From: Zygnema cylindricum
Lineage: Eukaryota > Streptophyta > Zygnematophyceae > Zygnematales > Zygnemataceae
Direction: 5' to 3'
DNA: 64,000 nt
Assembly (NCBI GenBank): GCA_037447655.1
Contig: JBBHKE010002135.1
Span: 310,001-374,000 of the forward strand
In this document: positions 11,836 to 22,845 of the stretch, in pieces
How the letters are laid out: each line of letters starts with the position of its first letter
How positions within the stretch are numbered: the first letter of the stretch is position 1
Made by a program: the position numbers and the translations under genes
Notes under the pieces: generated by a model
The model's database searches: none
Told to the model about the DNA's origin: nothing
What the model saw: the letters and a program-made list of their open reading frames with translations, nothing else

Positions 11836-12459
11836 AAGATATAGTTTTAAAAGTAACTACTCCATACTATTTTGAAATGGATAACGCATTTTTTTGACAG
11901 TAAACCAATATTGCTAAGTATTTATGACGCCGAGATTGCATTTCCGCCTCATATCCAACAACGCATCATCACCAAACCAAGCGCCTACTTTGTCGTTTTG
12001 ATCGGCATGACCTCGCCACGGAAGGATAACATCTGCTGAGGAATTGGGAACGCACGGACGAAAAGTGGACACACGCCTACTGTGCTTGTCGCATAGGCCA
12101 CAAAAATACACCTGGGCAGTACTTTTTTGCCGGGCAATATTTTGATTGGTTCGTAATTCAGTAGATAGGAGTTATTTGAGAGAATCATGACTTAGAAAAT
12201 TTTGGTAGGCTGTCACCTCTCTCTTTGAGAGTTTTTACAAATTGGCATTTTTACTGCCTCATAACTTATCGTCTGGTTGAACGTTTTCAAAGGTTCTCTC
12301 TCCTACGGACTCAGGGGAGTCCAGGTTGCACAAAGGTGTTGTCAAATTGTTTGCTTGTCTGCTTGGGGAGTAGTGGTTGCTATTGGAAGTGGGTTAGCTA
12401 ATAACTATCTAAAGGCTTCTTGTATTCTATAGTCCAATGGAGGACATTGAATTCCATAC
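11836..12459 (+). repeat. LTR fragment, family B (3' part)
   Basis: It matches about 20400-21071, the 3' part of the family B LTR, including the segment ending in CAATGGAGGACAT. It lies tail to tail against the outer end of the reversed LTR at 11833. Confidence 0.7.
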
Positions 12460-13050
12460 TATGTAGACGTACTCCTTAACCACTTAGGTGTTAACGAAAC
12501 GATACACATATATGGTTCGGTAATTTATTAAAGTTTTAAAGAAACGTCACTTTGACTTAAACTGACCAAAATTGACGAAACAACATCTTTAGTCACACGG
12601 CGCTCGGGGACGCCAATCTAACCGTGTATAATACATGATCGGACAAACGTTGTCGCCCCCGTCAAAACCGAATAAATCTTTGGTGGCTTCTGGACAGCGC
12701 GGCGCGCTTTGCCACGTGGCGACACATCATTGGACGCCGGGAAAGATGGGAGGAGGAACGATGGCTTCATGTTGACAAGTGTCAACCAAAAGGTCATGTT
12801 GTACAATGGTCGTACAAGAAGTAAAATCGGCAACTGTACCTTCTTGTTCTATACACTCTTTTGATTGGCCTAGGGTAGAGTAGTAGGTAGTTGTGAGTAG
12901 GAGTTAAGGGACTTAGCGTGTTTGAGGCGCCTCTCTCCAGGTGATCTTTTGTATTTATATGCAATCTTTTGCCAGCCATAACTTAATGCTCAGGGGAGAA
13001 AATTCAGTGATTCTTTTTGCTTTTGACTCAAAGGAGTCTTGTCCTCACAG
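12460..13050 (+). repeat. LTR fragment, family A (3' part)
   Basis: It starts at an internal LTR position (TACTATGTAGACG, equivalent to 9790) and runs to about 13050. There it joins the GAG-pre-integrase coding region, so the LTR end, primer site, gag and protease are deleted. The join shares only a few bases. Confidence 0.75.
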
Positions 13051-15690
13051 GGGCACAAGAGGCCGGGGCATGTGAATCTTGGTAGATTAAAGAAAATGAA
13101 GAAAAACAGAATAGTGGATGTAATTGAGTTTGGAGATGATGAGACCTCAGATGATTGTAGTGGATGTGCCCAAGGGTAGATTCATAGACTTCCATTTTCA
13201 AAAGCATCCACATGTAGAAGAGAGAAAGTATTAGATCTAGTTCACAATGATGTTTGGGGACCAGCTAGGTATGCTTCACATGGAGGGAAGAGATGGATGC
13301 TAACCATTACAGATGATTGGTCCAGAGGTACTAAGATGTTTCAAAGAATACAAAGTATGGAGTGAAAAATTACATGAAACCTCAATAAAAGAGATAAAAA
13401 GTGATAATGAGAAAGAATACACCTCAAATGAATGTGACGGATTTCTTAAAGAAGAAGGAATCCATCATGAGAAAAATCTTCCTTATTATCTGGACCAAAA
13501 TGGAGTAGCACAAAGAGTGAATACAACTTGAGGATATATTTCCAAAAGTATGATAACTGATAAAATAATAGGATTCCAGTTTTGGGCTGAGTCTATGAAC
13601 TATGCTAACTTCATCAAAAATAGAGTGCTAACTTCGGCAAATAAGGAGGAAAGTTCGTATAAAACGTGGACGAGAAGAAAACCAAATTTGTCTAGTTTGA
13701 AAGTGTTCGGAAGTCAAGTCTACAATTTGGATTCCGATAAGACTAAATTGAAGTTAGAGGGAAGAGGGAAACCAGGATATCTTGTAGTATATGATGATAG
13801 CACAAAAGGATATCGAGTGTATCACATAGAAAAAAGAGTTATAATTCTGGTAGAACACATAGTGGTGATGAATGAAGTAAACTCTATTGATCCATTCAAA
13901 TATAACAAAAAAGACAAAATCAGATTTGAACCAGGTCAGTTTTCTGACTTTGAATTTGGAAATGAAGAGAAGGAAGACAATGAGAAGGAAAAAATTGTAG
14001 ATATACCAAAGGAGAAAGACGGAAAGAAAACATCCGAAAAAACGCCACAATACGAAATGGAAAATGACCAGGAACTTGATCAAACACTGGAATTGGAAGA
14101 TAGGGGAGTTGAAAATCTTCTTAAACGAAACCCAAGGATGCCTTCCCTACTGGCATCAGATTTTGAAAGAGGAAGAAAAAATGGTAAACGACTTCAAAAA
14201 AGACAAGTAAATAATCAAGTCACAAAGATGTCTCACCCAGATGAACCTCAGACATACTTAGAGGCCATAAATACCCCAGAAAGCAGCCGGTGGATCACTG
14301 CCATCAATGAAGAAATGGCTTCCATCATGGAAGCCAATACATGGGAGCTGGTTGAATTTCCACCGGACCGAAAACTAATTCGATGTAAGTGGGTTATTAA
14401 ACTTAAACTAAACCTAGATAATACCATTAAAAGATATAAAGCTAGGTTGGTTGCTAAAGGTTATACTCAAAAAGAATGAATAGTCTATGAAAAAACCTTT
14501 GCACCGGTAGTTAGATTTCCCTTTGTTAGAATCCTCTTAAGTTTAGCTACAACAGGGGATATGGAAATACACCAGATGGATATTAAGACCGCCTTCTTAG
14601 ACGGAGAGTTGGAAGAAGAAATCTACATGAGGTAAACGGAAAGATTCGTGGAAAGTGGAGAAGAAAGCAAGGTGGCAAACTGATAAATCACTTTATGGCT
14701 TTAAGCAAGCCCCGCGACAATGGAACATAAAATTTGACGAATTTTTGACAAGTTTGGGATACATTAGAATAAGTTTAGATCAATCCATATATACACTTGA
14801 GGATGAAAATGGAGTGATATTTATTCTTATTTATGTTGATGATTTGTTAGTCTTAAGCAAGTCGTTAGATAAAATTAACAAACTCAAACAGGATCTGACA
14901 AGTTGGTTTGACATGAAAGATCCCGGCAAAGCAAAATATATTTTTGGGATTTAAATAGAGAGGGATAGAGGGAATAGAATTATAAGACTCACTCAGAAAG
15001 AAGCTATCGAGAATATGCCATAAAAGATTCAGATGGAGAAAGTAAATGGGTGTACCACTCCCATGGATCTAAAAAAAGTATCGGAGGGGAGTGAAGAGGG
15101 AGGGATATTGATTTTGAATGATGAGATAGATGAGGAAGGAAAGAGGTTTATGGAAGGAATTCCTTATCGACAAATTGTAGGCAGTTTAATTTACTTTATG
15201 AATTGTACACGTCTAGACATAGCTACGACTGTAGGTGTTCTCAGTAGAAGTCTAAATGAACCTAGGAAAAGAGACTGGGAAACAGCCAAAAGAGTGATGA
15301 GATATTTGGTGGGAACAAGGGAATTATGGTTCCATTTAGGAGGGGAGCACACTGACATCACCACTTGGAGTGATGCCAGTTATGGGGATGTGCCTTTGAG
15401 ACGATGTACAACATAATATGTGTTGCAAATAGGATCTGGAGCATGTTGTTGGAGTAGCAAACAACAAAAAGTAGTTGTTTCGTCCACTCTGGAGGTTGAA
15501 TACATGGCTTCCTATGCTGCCACTGTGGGTAAAATCTCTACTCGAAGAACTTGGGTTCATGAAATTTTGGACTCACAATGTCTTTTGTGATAATCAAGCT
15601 GGAATCTCTATCGCAGCTAATCCAAAACTCCATTTCAAAACTAAACACATGCCTATAAGACTAAGCTTTGTCAAATAGAAGGTTGAGATT
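13051..15690 (+). pseudogene. pol remnant (integrase, RT, RNase H), second copy
   Basis: This begins in GAG-pre-integrase (GHVNLGRLKKMKKN near 13065) and repeats the layout of the first copy: integrase, a 309-codon open piece (13550-14479), RT with YVDDLLVL (14655-14954), a linker (15033-15416) and RNase H (15475-15678). It has the same stop codons as the first copy. About 90 bp of the integrase present near 7040-7120 is missing around 13325. It is non-functional. Confidence 0.85.
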
Positions 15691-16189
15691 AAAATAATTA
15701 AATTAATTTAAAAAAGTGATAAATAGATGATTGCAGACATGATGACAAAACCGGTACCTTCTCCTAAGTTAAAATTATGCCGAGAAAATTGTGGACTTAA
15801 ATTAAAAGTTGACTAAGAATTAAAGGGAGTGTTGAAAAGAAGTAATTAATATTCACTTCTTAGTTTAGACTCTAGAGTGAAAAGAGAGAGAGAGAGAGAG
15901 TCACCATGGGTGCCGCCATAGTCAGAAAGAAACACGCAGACAGATTGATAGATTGCCAAAATGTTGCCCTAAACCAGATTTGAACCTAGGTCTGAGTAGT
16001 ACTATGTAAACGTACGCCTTTACATTATAGCGTTGACGAAACGATACACATAGCTAGTTCGCTATTCAATTAAAATGTTAGGCAAACGTCACTTTCACTA
16101 AAAGAGACCAAAATTGATGAAACGTTATCTATAGTCAAACGGCGCTTGCGGACGCGAATCTAACCGTGTAAAATACATGATCGGACGAA
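13326..16189 (+). repeat. direct duplication, copy 2 (partner 7121-9979)
   Basis: The spacing to the partner is about 6.2 kb. Copy 2 continues into a complete LTR whereas copy 1 is cut at 9979, so copy 2 is probably the donor or the original. Confidence 0.85.
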
Positions 16190-16726
16190 CGTTGTAGCCC
16201 TCGCCAAACCCGCATGAATCTTTGGCGGCTTTCAAACATAGCGGCGCGCTGTGCCTCGTGGCGCCACATCATTGGACCCCTTAAGGGATCGGAGGAGGAA
16301 CGATGGCTCCCATGTTGACAAGTGTTAACCAGAAGGCCATGTTGTACAATGGTTGTACAAGAAGTACAATCGCCCACTGTATTTTCTTGTACTGTACACC
16401 CTTTTGATTGGCCTAGGGTAGAGTAGTAAGTAGTTGTGAGTAGGAGTTAAAAGACTTAGCGTGTTTGTGGCGCCTCTCTCCAGGTGACTTTTTGTATTTA
16501 TAGGCCATTCTTGGCCAACCATAACTTACTGCTCAGGGGAGCAAATTGAGTGATTCTTTTTGCGTTTGACTCAAAGGAGTCTTGTCCTCACAGGGATGAG
16601 GGTGGTCAGAATATTTGTGTCCCTGGGCGGCTTTTATTCAGTTAGAAAGTGAAAGGGGTAAATATTATCTTAGAGGCTTTACATAGGCTGCTCATTTTAT
16701 GGGTTAATGGAGACCATAGAATTTCA
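15830..16726 (+). repeat. terminal 3' LTR, family A
   Basis: It starts TGTTGAAAAG after a purine tract and ends TTTCA, followed by ATTTA (16727-16731), which matches the five bases before the 5' LTR at 4756. Confidence 0.85.
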
Positions 16727-16731
16727 ATTTA

Positions 16732-17870
16732 TGACATTGTTCTCTGCACACTTAACAATATTACCTTCTACTGTACGTTATTAGAAGCCATTCACTACAG
16801 TAGATAAATATATTAGAAAGGATTAAAAACAAAACAAGTAGCATCCAAGCGTCAGCAAATACAAACTTAATAGGGGTTTTGACCCACCCAGAGGAGCAAA
16901 CTAAGGGCACGGAAAACTCTCGTGATCAAAATCTAAAGGTCCCAAAACCCCACGAATCCCTCCTAATCAGGGTTCCGTCCAACTCCATCCTTTAGACTCC
17001 CAAGGACTATTGCAATCAGAAAGACCCAAGTATCCTTGTTGTCAAACAAGACACTAATTCATTAACTGGAAGGCAACCCCAACATGATCCAAGGATGGCA
17101 AAAGGGAGGTTCGCAAAATAGCTTTTTTTTTATGAATTTAGGTTTCGGAAGGCGATATAACTGAGAGACAATTCTGAGCCTTCATTTCTAATGTAATATT
17201 GAGTTCCAACAACCTAACTTACTTAGAACTAATAGTTAACATCAAAAACTGACACTACGGGACTCATTCTATGTTTAATTCCCGAAAACGTTAGAACTTC
17301 TGACTTATGAAAAGTCGGTTGGACAGCCTGTACTAATTTCCAACAGGCAAAAGCAATTATTAATTCAAAAAGTCAATAATTAACCTATATTATGCAATTT
17401 ACAGAAACTGCCATATCTCTCATAATATGTATTCCATCAATCCAAAAAAACATTTATTAGAAAAAGTTATATCTATCAATATAAAGTACAGCATGTGTAA
17501 CTAAGCCGTTGAAAAGATATTGAACGTCAAAGTTTGTAAAATCTGCACCAAAACACTACTTTGACCTCACATATCTTATAGCCCAATTATCGAAATTAAG
17601 TGAAATAAAGTTCTATTAGTTATTCTACATAGATTTCAATAAGGCGTTCAATTACAGAACAAAAAATAATATGTGTGATCATAATCGACTCTCAAAAATG
17701 GCTTTTGGTGCCTTGCCGGCTCAAAATTGACCAACTCCAAAATTGACCAACTCCAAAATTGGTCTGAAACCACATCCAATGAAGTAGTAATAGGGTCGAA
17801 AATCCTCCATAGGCAATAAATATAAACGTGCATGACTAAAACCGGCGAGGTAGTTTGAAAAAATTGTAAA
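16732..17870. other. non-coding DNA, no gene seen
   Basis: AT-rich sequence with only short frames and no recognisable motif. Confidence 0.5.
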
Positions 17871-19531
17871 ACTCGTTAATGAATTTTTGTCCGTGCAATT
17901 TCGTACATGTAAAAAAAAATGAATTGATCATGTACCGCAGTTTGTACGTTTTCCGTACAATTTCCGTCTCTTTTCGTAATAGTCAGTATATTTTTGGTAC
18001 AATTCCGTACATTTCCCATAAAATGTTTGTTCAGTTTACTGGACAGAAACCACTACGAAGTGCAACGTATCTTTTCGTCAAAGTCCATACATTTATCGTA
18101 CAGAACCGTACATTTACTGTAAAATACTGGATATTTCCCGTAAACTGTCCGTTCAGTTTACCGGACAGAAAGTACTTCACGTTTTTTTGCGTTTTTTTCA
18201 AAAGTCACGTACAATACGTAGAAACTTGGAAAAAAAGAAAAGATCGCGCGATTTGAACAACTAGGTTTCAATTCCAAATTTTTCGTAAAACTCGTGACAT
18301 TTTTATATACAAAAATGTACGAAAAGCGTAATCATAAGAAATCCTTAGAAAATATGTAAAAGTATTGAAAATACCACAAATGTATGAAATTATACGGAAA
18401 GAGTTCCCTAAAAAACTTGAGAGTACGGAAGGTCGCCGCACTAAAATATAATGAAACGTACGGCGATGTACCCTTAAAAGTAGAAACCCTACAATCCCCC
18501 GCATAGAAATCCCAAAAGTACGAAAATGTACGAATACTCATATGATAAATGCAACGCAGCTGTATTGAAATGTATGGTAATGTACGATATTGTACTATAA
18601 AATCCTTGAAATAAATAACCCTAAAACGTACGAAAAATACGGACAATGTACAGTAGTTACATGAATGAACCCTCGAAAAAGAAGTACGGAAATTACGGAC
18701 ACTGTACGAACATGCATGAAAAGTGTAAGTCGTTATACTGCATTTTTCAGAATGTACGAAAATTTACTCTAAAACCCTAAAATCTCCCTTAAATATCCCT
18801 AAAAATTATGGACATATACGGACATTGTATCTAAATGTACGAAAAATGTATGGTTGCAAAGTAAAGTTTGTATTTTATTTTACTTTCAAAATCGTTTGAA
18901 GCGTTCCATAGTTTTTCACGACGATTAGTGCGAACGTACCAAATGCGACTAATTATGCGTAACGAACGCATTGAACCTTTTGAAAAAATCGTTAAAAATC
19001 GTTAATGAATTTCCTTCCGTACTATTCCGTACATGAAAAGAAAAAAACTTATACATACAGCGCAGTTTGCAAGTTTTTCCCATCGAATGACGGTAAATAT
19101 CAAAATTGTTTAAGGGAATTGCTAATCGCAGAGACGATTTTTGCTGCGCGCAGGTACACCGCGAATCGTAATTAGAGTAAATTACTCTAATTCGGTCGCT
19201 CGAAATTTCGAATCTATCACATGAAATAGAGTAAATGATTCTAAGTTTTTCATTATTATATTTATGGTAAAGTTTAATTAGCGTTTTTAATTCTAATATA
19301 GGTTCGTTTTAAATAGTGTGGAGTACGGACGACCTCCGACCGTGCAAAATTGTACTTTATTAAGTAAATCGTAGAAAATCGTTGAATTCGTACGCCTACG
19401 CGTATTTCTGACATCCGCATATTTTTCACGCAGTTACATGTTAACGCGACTCTGAGAATCGTGTAACGTTTGATCAGTCATGTTATCTATAGGTACGATT
19501 TTGGAACTGACTGCGTTAGACAGTTACGTCC
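17871..19531. repeat. GTAC-rich degenerate repeat region
   Basis: CGTACA and TGTACG words recur every few tens of bases. The first part (to about 18180) is written mainly as CCGTACATTT and the second (18300-18870) mainly as its reverse complement. A segment at 17871-17960 (TCGTTAATGAATTT, then GTACATG, then CGCAGTTTG) returns at about 18990-19080. This is an old repeat array or element remnant of unknown class. Confidence 0.45.
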
Positions 19532-19541
19532 NNNNNNNNNN
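19532..19541. other. assembly gap (10 N)
   Basis: Ten unknown bases. The true gap size is not known, and DNA on either side may not be contiguous. Confidence 0.99.
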
Positions 19542-19785
19542 CGATCTCTCTCCTCCACCTCCGTCCGACAGGCAGGAAAAGAAAAGAAATATGTTTGTAT
19601 AAATTTGGATCTTTTATGAGATCTTTAGATAATTAAAGTTGTGCATCAAATCGTGGCATTGCGCCGAAAACCAAGTAGGGCGTAGCGAACAAGACGAATG
19701 GTTTTTACCGGGTGAATCTTGAACGTTAAGACACAGGAGGTAACCTGATGTCTTATGTCCTTTGGAGATCTATCATAAATTGATT

Positions 19786-19955
19786 GGAGTGATTCTTTTT
19801 GCTACGGACTCAGGGGAGTCCAGGCTGCATAGGGGTGCAGTCAAATTGTCAGTTTGCCTTCTTGGGCAGCAGTGGTCGTGGCTTAAAGTGGGTTAGTTAA
19901 ATACTATCTAGAGGTTTCCTGTATTCTGTAGTCCAATGGAGGACACAGAATTGCA
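19786..19955 (+). repeat. LTR 3' end fragment, family B
   Basis: It matches the last part of the LTR at 20036-21071 (GCTACGGACTCAGGGGAGTC onwards) and ends GAATTGCA. No primer site follows, so this is the end of a 3' or solo LTR. Confidence 0.65.
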
Positions 19956-20035
19956 AGTTCTAAGTGGGCCATTTTTGGTAAGCAGAACAAGCGATGCGGG
20001 ATGAACCAAAAGCCGCGTTACGGTGCTAAACTACG

Positions 20036-21071
20036 TGTTGAAATTAATAGATTTCTAGAGTATTTTCTAGGTTTAAATATGTTTGTATAAAGAAAAGAAA
20101 AGGACGGACAGCCTGCCTCCACCTCCTCTCTCTAGCCCCCATACTTGTTGTAGTCACTGAAGGATAGAGAGGGTGGTTGATCTATGGCTGCCTTAGTTCA
20201 ATAGGAAGTTATTTTTAGTAGGTTACTAAAAATATACCTGACGGACCAAGGGATTGATCCTGGTACCTGCGGTTCGACAAGTTGGCCGGTTGCGGTCAGC
20301 CTTATCCTAATAGAGTAGGACGTATGCTAATTGCTATAATATGTGATAGATATATATTTATTTAGGGAGGAATAAATCCATTTAATTGCAACTCTATTCG
20401 GCATACATAGATAAAGTTTTAGAAAGTACGTAGTACGATACTAATTCGAAACGGATACCACGCATTTTGTTTCGACAGCGAAACAAATGACGCGCAAGTA
20501 TTTATAACGGCTAAGATTGCATTTCGTGTAAAATCCAATAGCACACATCATCGCCGAAATCCCGAAGTGGTCACTTTGGCGTTTTGTGACGTGGCATGAC
20601 CTGGAGCCACGTGGAGAGATGACATTCAGTCATAGGAATTACGAGGAGTGTACGGACGAGTGAAAAGCGGACACGCGTCCGCTTAATAGCCTTGTCGTAC
20701 ATAGGCCGTACAAAAGGTACACCGGTAGTAGTACCTTTTTGTACGGTACAGTAATCTGATTGGTCCGTACTTCAATAGATAGAAGTTATTAGAGAGAATC
20801 AAAACTTAGAAAATTTTGGTAGGTAGTCACCTCTCCCATTGAGAGTTTGTACAAATTGGCATTTTTACTGCCTCATAACTTATCGGCTGGTTGGCCGTTT
20901 TCAGTGATTTTTTTTTGCTACGGACTCAAGGGAGTCCAAGTTGCACATGGGTGCAGTCAAATTGCTAGTTTGCCTTTTTGGGCAGCAGTGGTTGTGGCTT
21001 TAAGTGGGTTAGTTAAACATCATCTAGAGGCTTTCTGTATTCTGTAGTCCAATGGAGGACACAGAATTGCA
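20036..21071 (+). repeat. 5' LTR of element B (about 1036 bp)
   Basis: It starts TGTTGAAATTAATAG and ends GAATTGCA immediately before the primer site. It contains an antisense T-arm-like stretch near 20255 and a GTAC cluster near 20695-20750. Confidence 0.8.
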
Positions 21072-22000
21072 GGTTATGGGCCCACCCTCTAGGGTGCCCA
21101 CCTTCAATGGATCTGGGTTCATCTCTTGGGAAGCCATGATGATGGGAGCTTTGTGGGAAAAACGATATTGGGGTATCGTCAGTGGACAAGTGAAACGTCC
21201 ACCTTCGGGAACTCCACCAGGATATAGAGGAGTAAGGTTTCTTGCAGCAACGGCTGCCTCAGCAGAGGAGGTAGATGATGGGGGCAGCAGTGTGTCCGAA
21301 AAGGGGAAAGGGAAGGAGACACCCTACACTCTTATTGCCACAGTATTAGGAGTTGCGATCGTGAAGACCGCGGAGAACGATACTCAAATGTGGGAGGATC
21401 TAAACATGGCTGCCAAGAACTTCATTCTGAGGCATCTCACTCAAGCTTAGGCCACTCCTCATCTTCAAATTCACAAGGCCGAGGAGTTGAGGGTGAGTTT
21501 GGTGGAGATTTATAGAGCTTGAACTATTCAAAAGCTCTAGTTGGTTGAGCAAAAGCTAGTGAGTTACACTTACAAAGGAGGAAAGATGTTATATTAGTGT
21601 AATAATCTTTCATGTTTGTATATAGAGATGGAAAGTGCCGGGTGGACAGGTACAATGAAAAGTTAACACTCTTATCATGAAGTTACCAGACGAGTTGAAG
21701 AACATAGTGTATCGAGTACAGGAAATGCCTGATAGTTCATGGAAATGGAAAACAGTGGTCAGGATGATACTTGTGCACGAAAACACAATGGAGATTAGGA
21801 GAGGAGGAAAGAGCATTCAAGCTGTAGCAGCAGGAGGGGACCGATGGGGGAACGACTCAAAGAAACTGTACAAAGGGGAAAGAGATCATTTTTGAGGACT
21901 GAGGCCTCCAAAGGGTCTTTGTCATTTTTGCAAAAAGCCGGGACACTTCATCGCAGATTGTGTCAAGATGTCAAAGCTCTGGCTCCAAGAGAACCGTGGA
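21052..22000 (+). pseudogene. copia gag, element B
   Basis: The first open piece (21052-21450) starts MEDTELQVMGPPSRVP with its ATG inside the LTR and has the gag N-terminal pattern GFISWEAMMMGALWEKRYWG. It stops at 21448 within the region that continues HLTQ in the relatives. Further gag pieces follow in shifted frames: KLPDELKNIVYRVQ at 21677, and a zinc knuckle near 21910-21965 reading CHFCKKPGHFIADC with all four ligands. Several stops and frameshifts make gag non-functional. Confidence 0.75.
21072..21086 (+). promoter_or_regulatory. primer-binding site, element B
   Basis: A perfect GGTTATGGGCCCACC directly follows the LTR. The gag frame reads through it as V-M-G-P-P. Confidence 0.75.
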
Positions 22001-22845
22001 GGGGGTTCTTCCGGAGGGAAGAAAAAGGCACTTGTGGTTACAAAAGTGACTGGAGAAACTGAGGATGAGTCTTCAGAGGAGGATGGGGAACTTCTTCTTC
22101 ACGAGAGTTTAGAGGAGAAGGAGATCCCTTGGAGACAGAAGTGTGCCCTTCGAGCTATTCGAGAAGCTCCACAAGAAGGATGGATCATTGACTCAGGTGC
22201 ATCCATGCATATGTGTCGTGATAAAGAACTCTTCACTAAGCTAAGAAATATCCCTACTGTAGAGATAGAGTATGGGGATGGGAGAGTGGTTAATACAGAT
22301 CTAGTGGGATTAGTAGATCTGAAAGCCATACTGGAGGGTAAGACTTCTATACTTACATTCTCAGATGTACTCTACATTCCTGAGCTGAGTAAAAATCTTG
22401 TCTCTACGTCTGTGTTAGATGACAAAGAGTTTGATACCTTCACCAGAAAGGGAGTCTTTACAGCTAAGTATGGGAATGAAGTTTACTTCACGGCTGATAA
22501 GGGTAGCCAAGGAATGTTTAGGCTTAACCTGAGTAATGAGAAGAAGAATGCTTACTATGTTGGTGTTCCTAAGTTGATGATTTGGCATAAGTAGTTGGGA
22601 CATGTGCATTTTGATAGGTTGAGGGAAATGAAAAAGCTTGGGGTAGTAGAAGGCATTCAGTTTGGGAATAATGAAACGATGGATGATTATAATGGCTGTG
22701 CCCATGGTAAGGCCCACAGACTTCCCTTTCCCAAAGCGGCCACATATGGAGGTGAGAAAGTATTAGACTTGATCGACACAGATATTTGAGAACTTGCAAA
22801 AGTACCTTTGGTTAGAGGGAAGAGGTTTATGATGACAATAACCGA
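21968..22845 (+). pseudogene. copia protease, GAG-pre-integrase and integrase start, element B
   Basis: An open piece of 208 codons (21968-22594) carries an intact retroviral-type protease motif, GWIIDSGASMHMC (about 22168-22206), then the conserved YGDGRV and the pre-integrase region up to LMIWHK. A TAG at 22592 replaces the residue before LGHVHFDRL. The zinc-binding region continues to 22788, where a second stop occurs. The integrase core begins (GKRFMMTIT) and is cut off at about 22845. Confidence 0.8.

Larger units (their letters stand above)
4751..16731 (+). mobile_element. composite copia locus bounded by ATTTA target duplications
   Basis: A family A LTR begins with TGTTG at 4756 and another ends in CA at 16726. 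The bases outside are ATTTA on both sides (4751-4755 and 16727-16731), as for a single insertion. Inside are far more parts than one element: 5' LTR, gag and pol remnant, truncated LTR (9620-9979), a reversed gag-LTR piece (9980-11833), a family B LTR piece (11836-12459), a family A LTR piece (12460-13050), a second pol remnant (13051-15690) and the terminal LTR. The original insertion was evidently rebuilt by later duplication and recombination. Confidence 0.75.
20036..22845 (+). mobile_element. Ty1/copia element B (5' half)
   Basis: LTR, primer site, gag, protease and the start of integrase are present in order. Coding stops abruptly in the integrase core (GKRFMMTIT at 22820-22845), where the LTR of the next element begins. 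The rest of pol and the 3' LTR are not found on the far side of that element. Confidence 0.8.
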
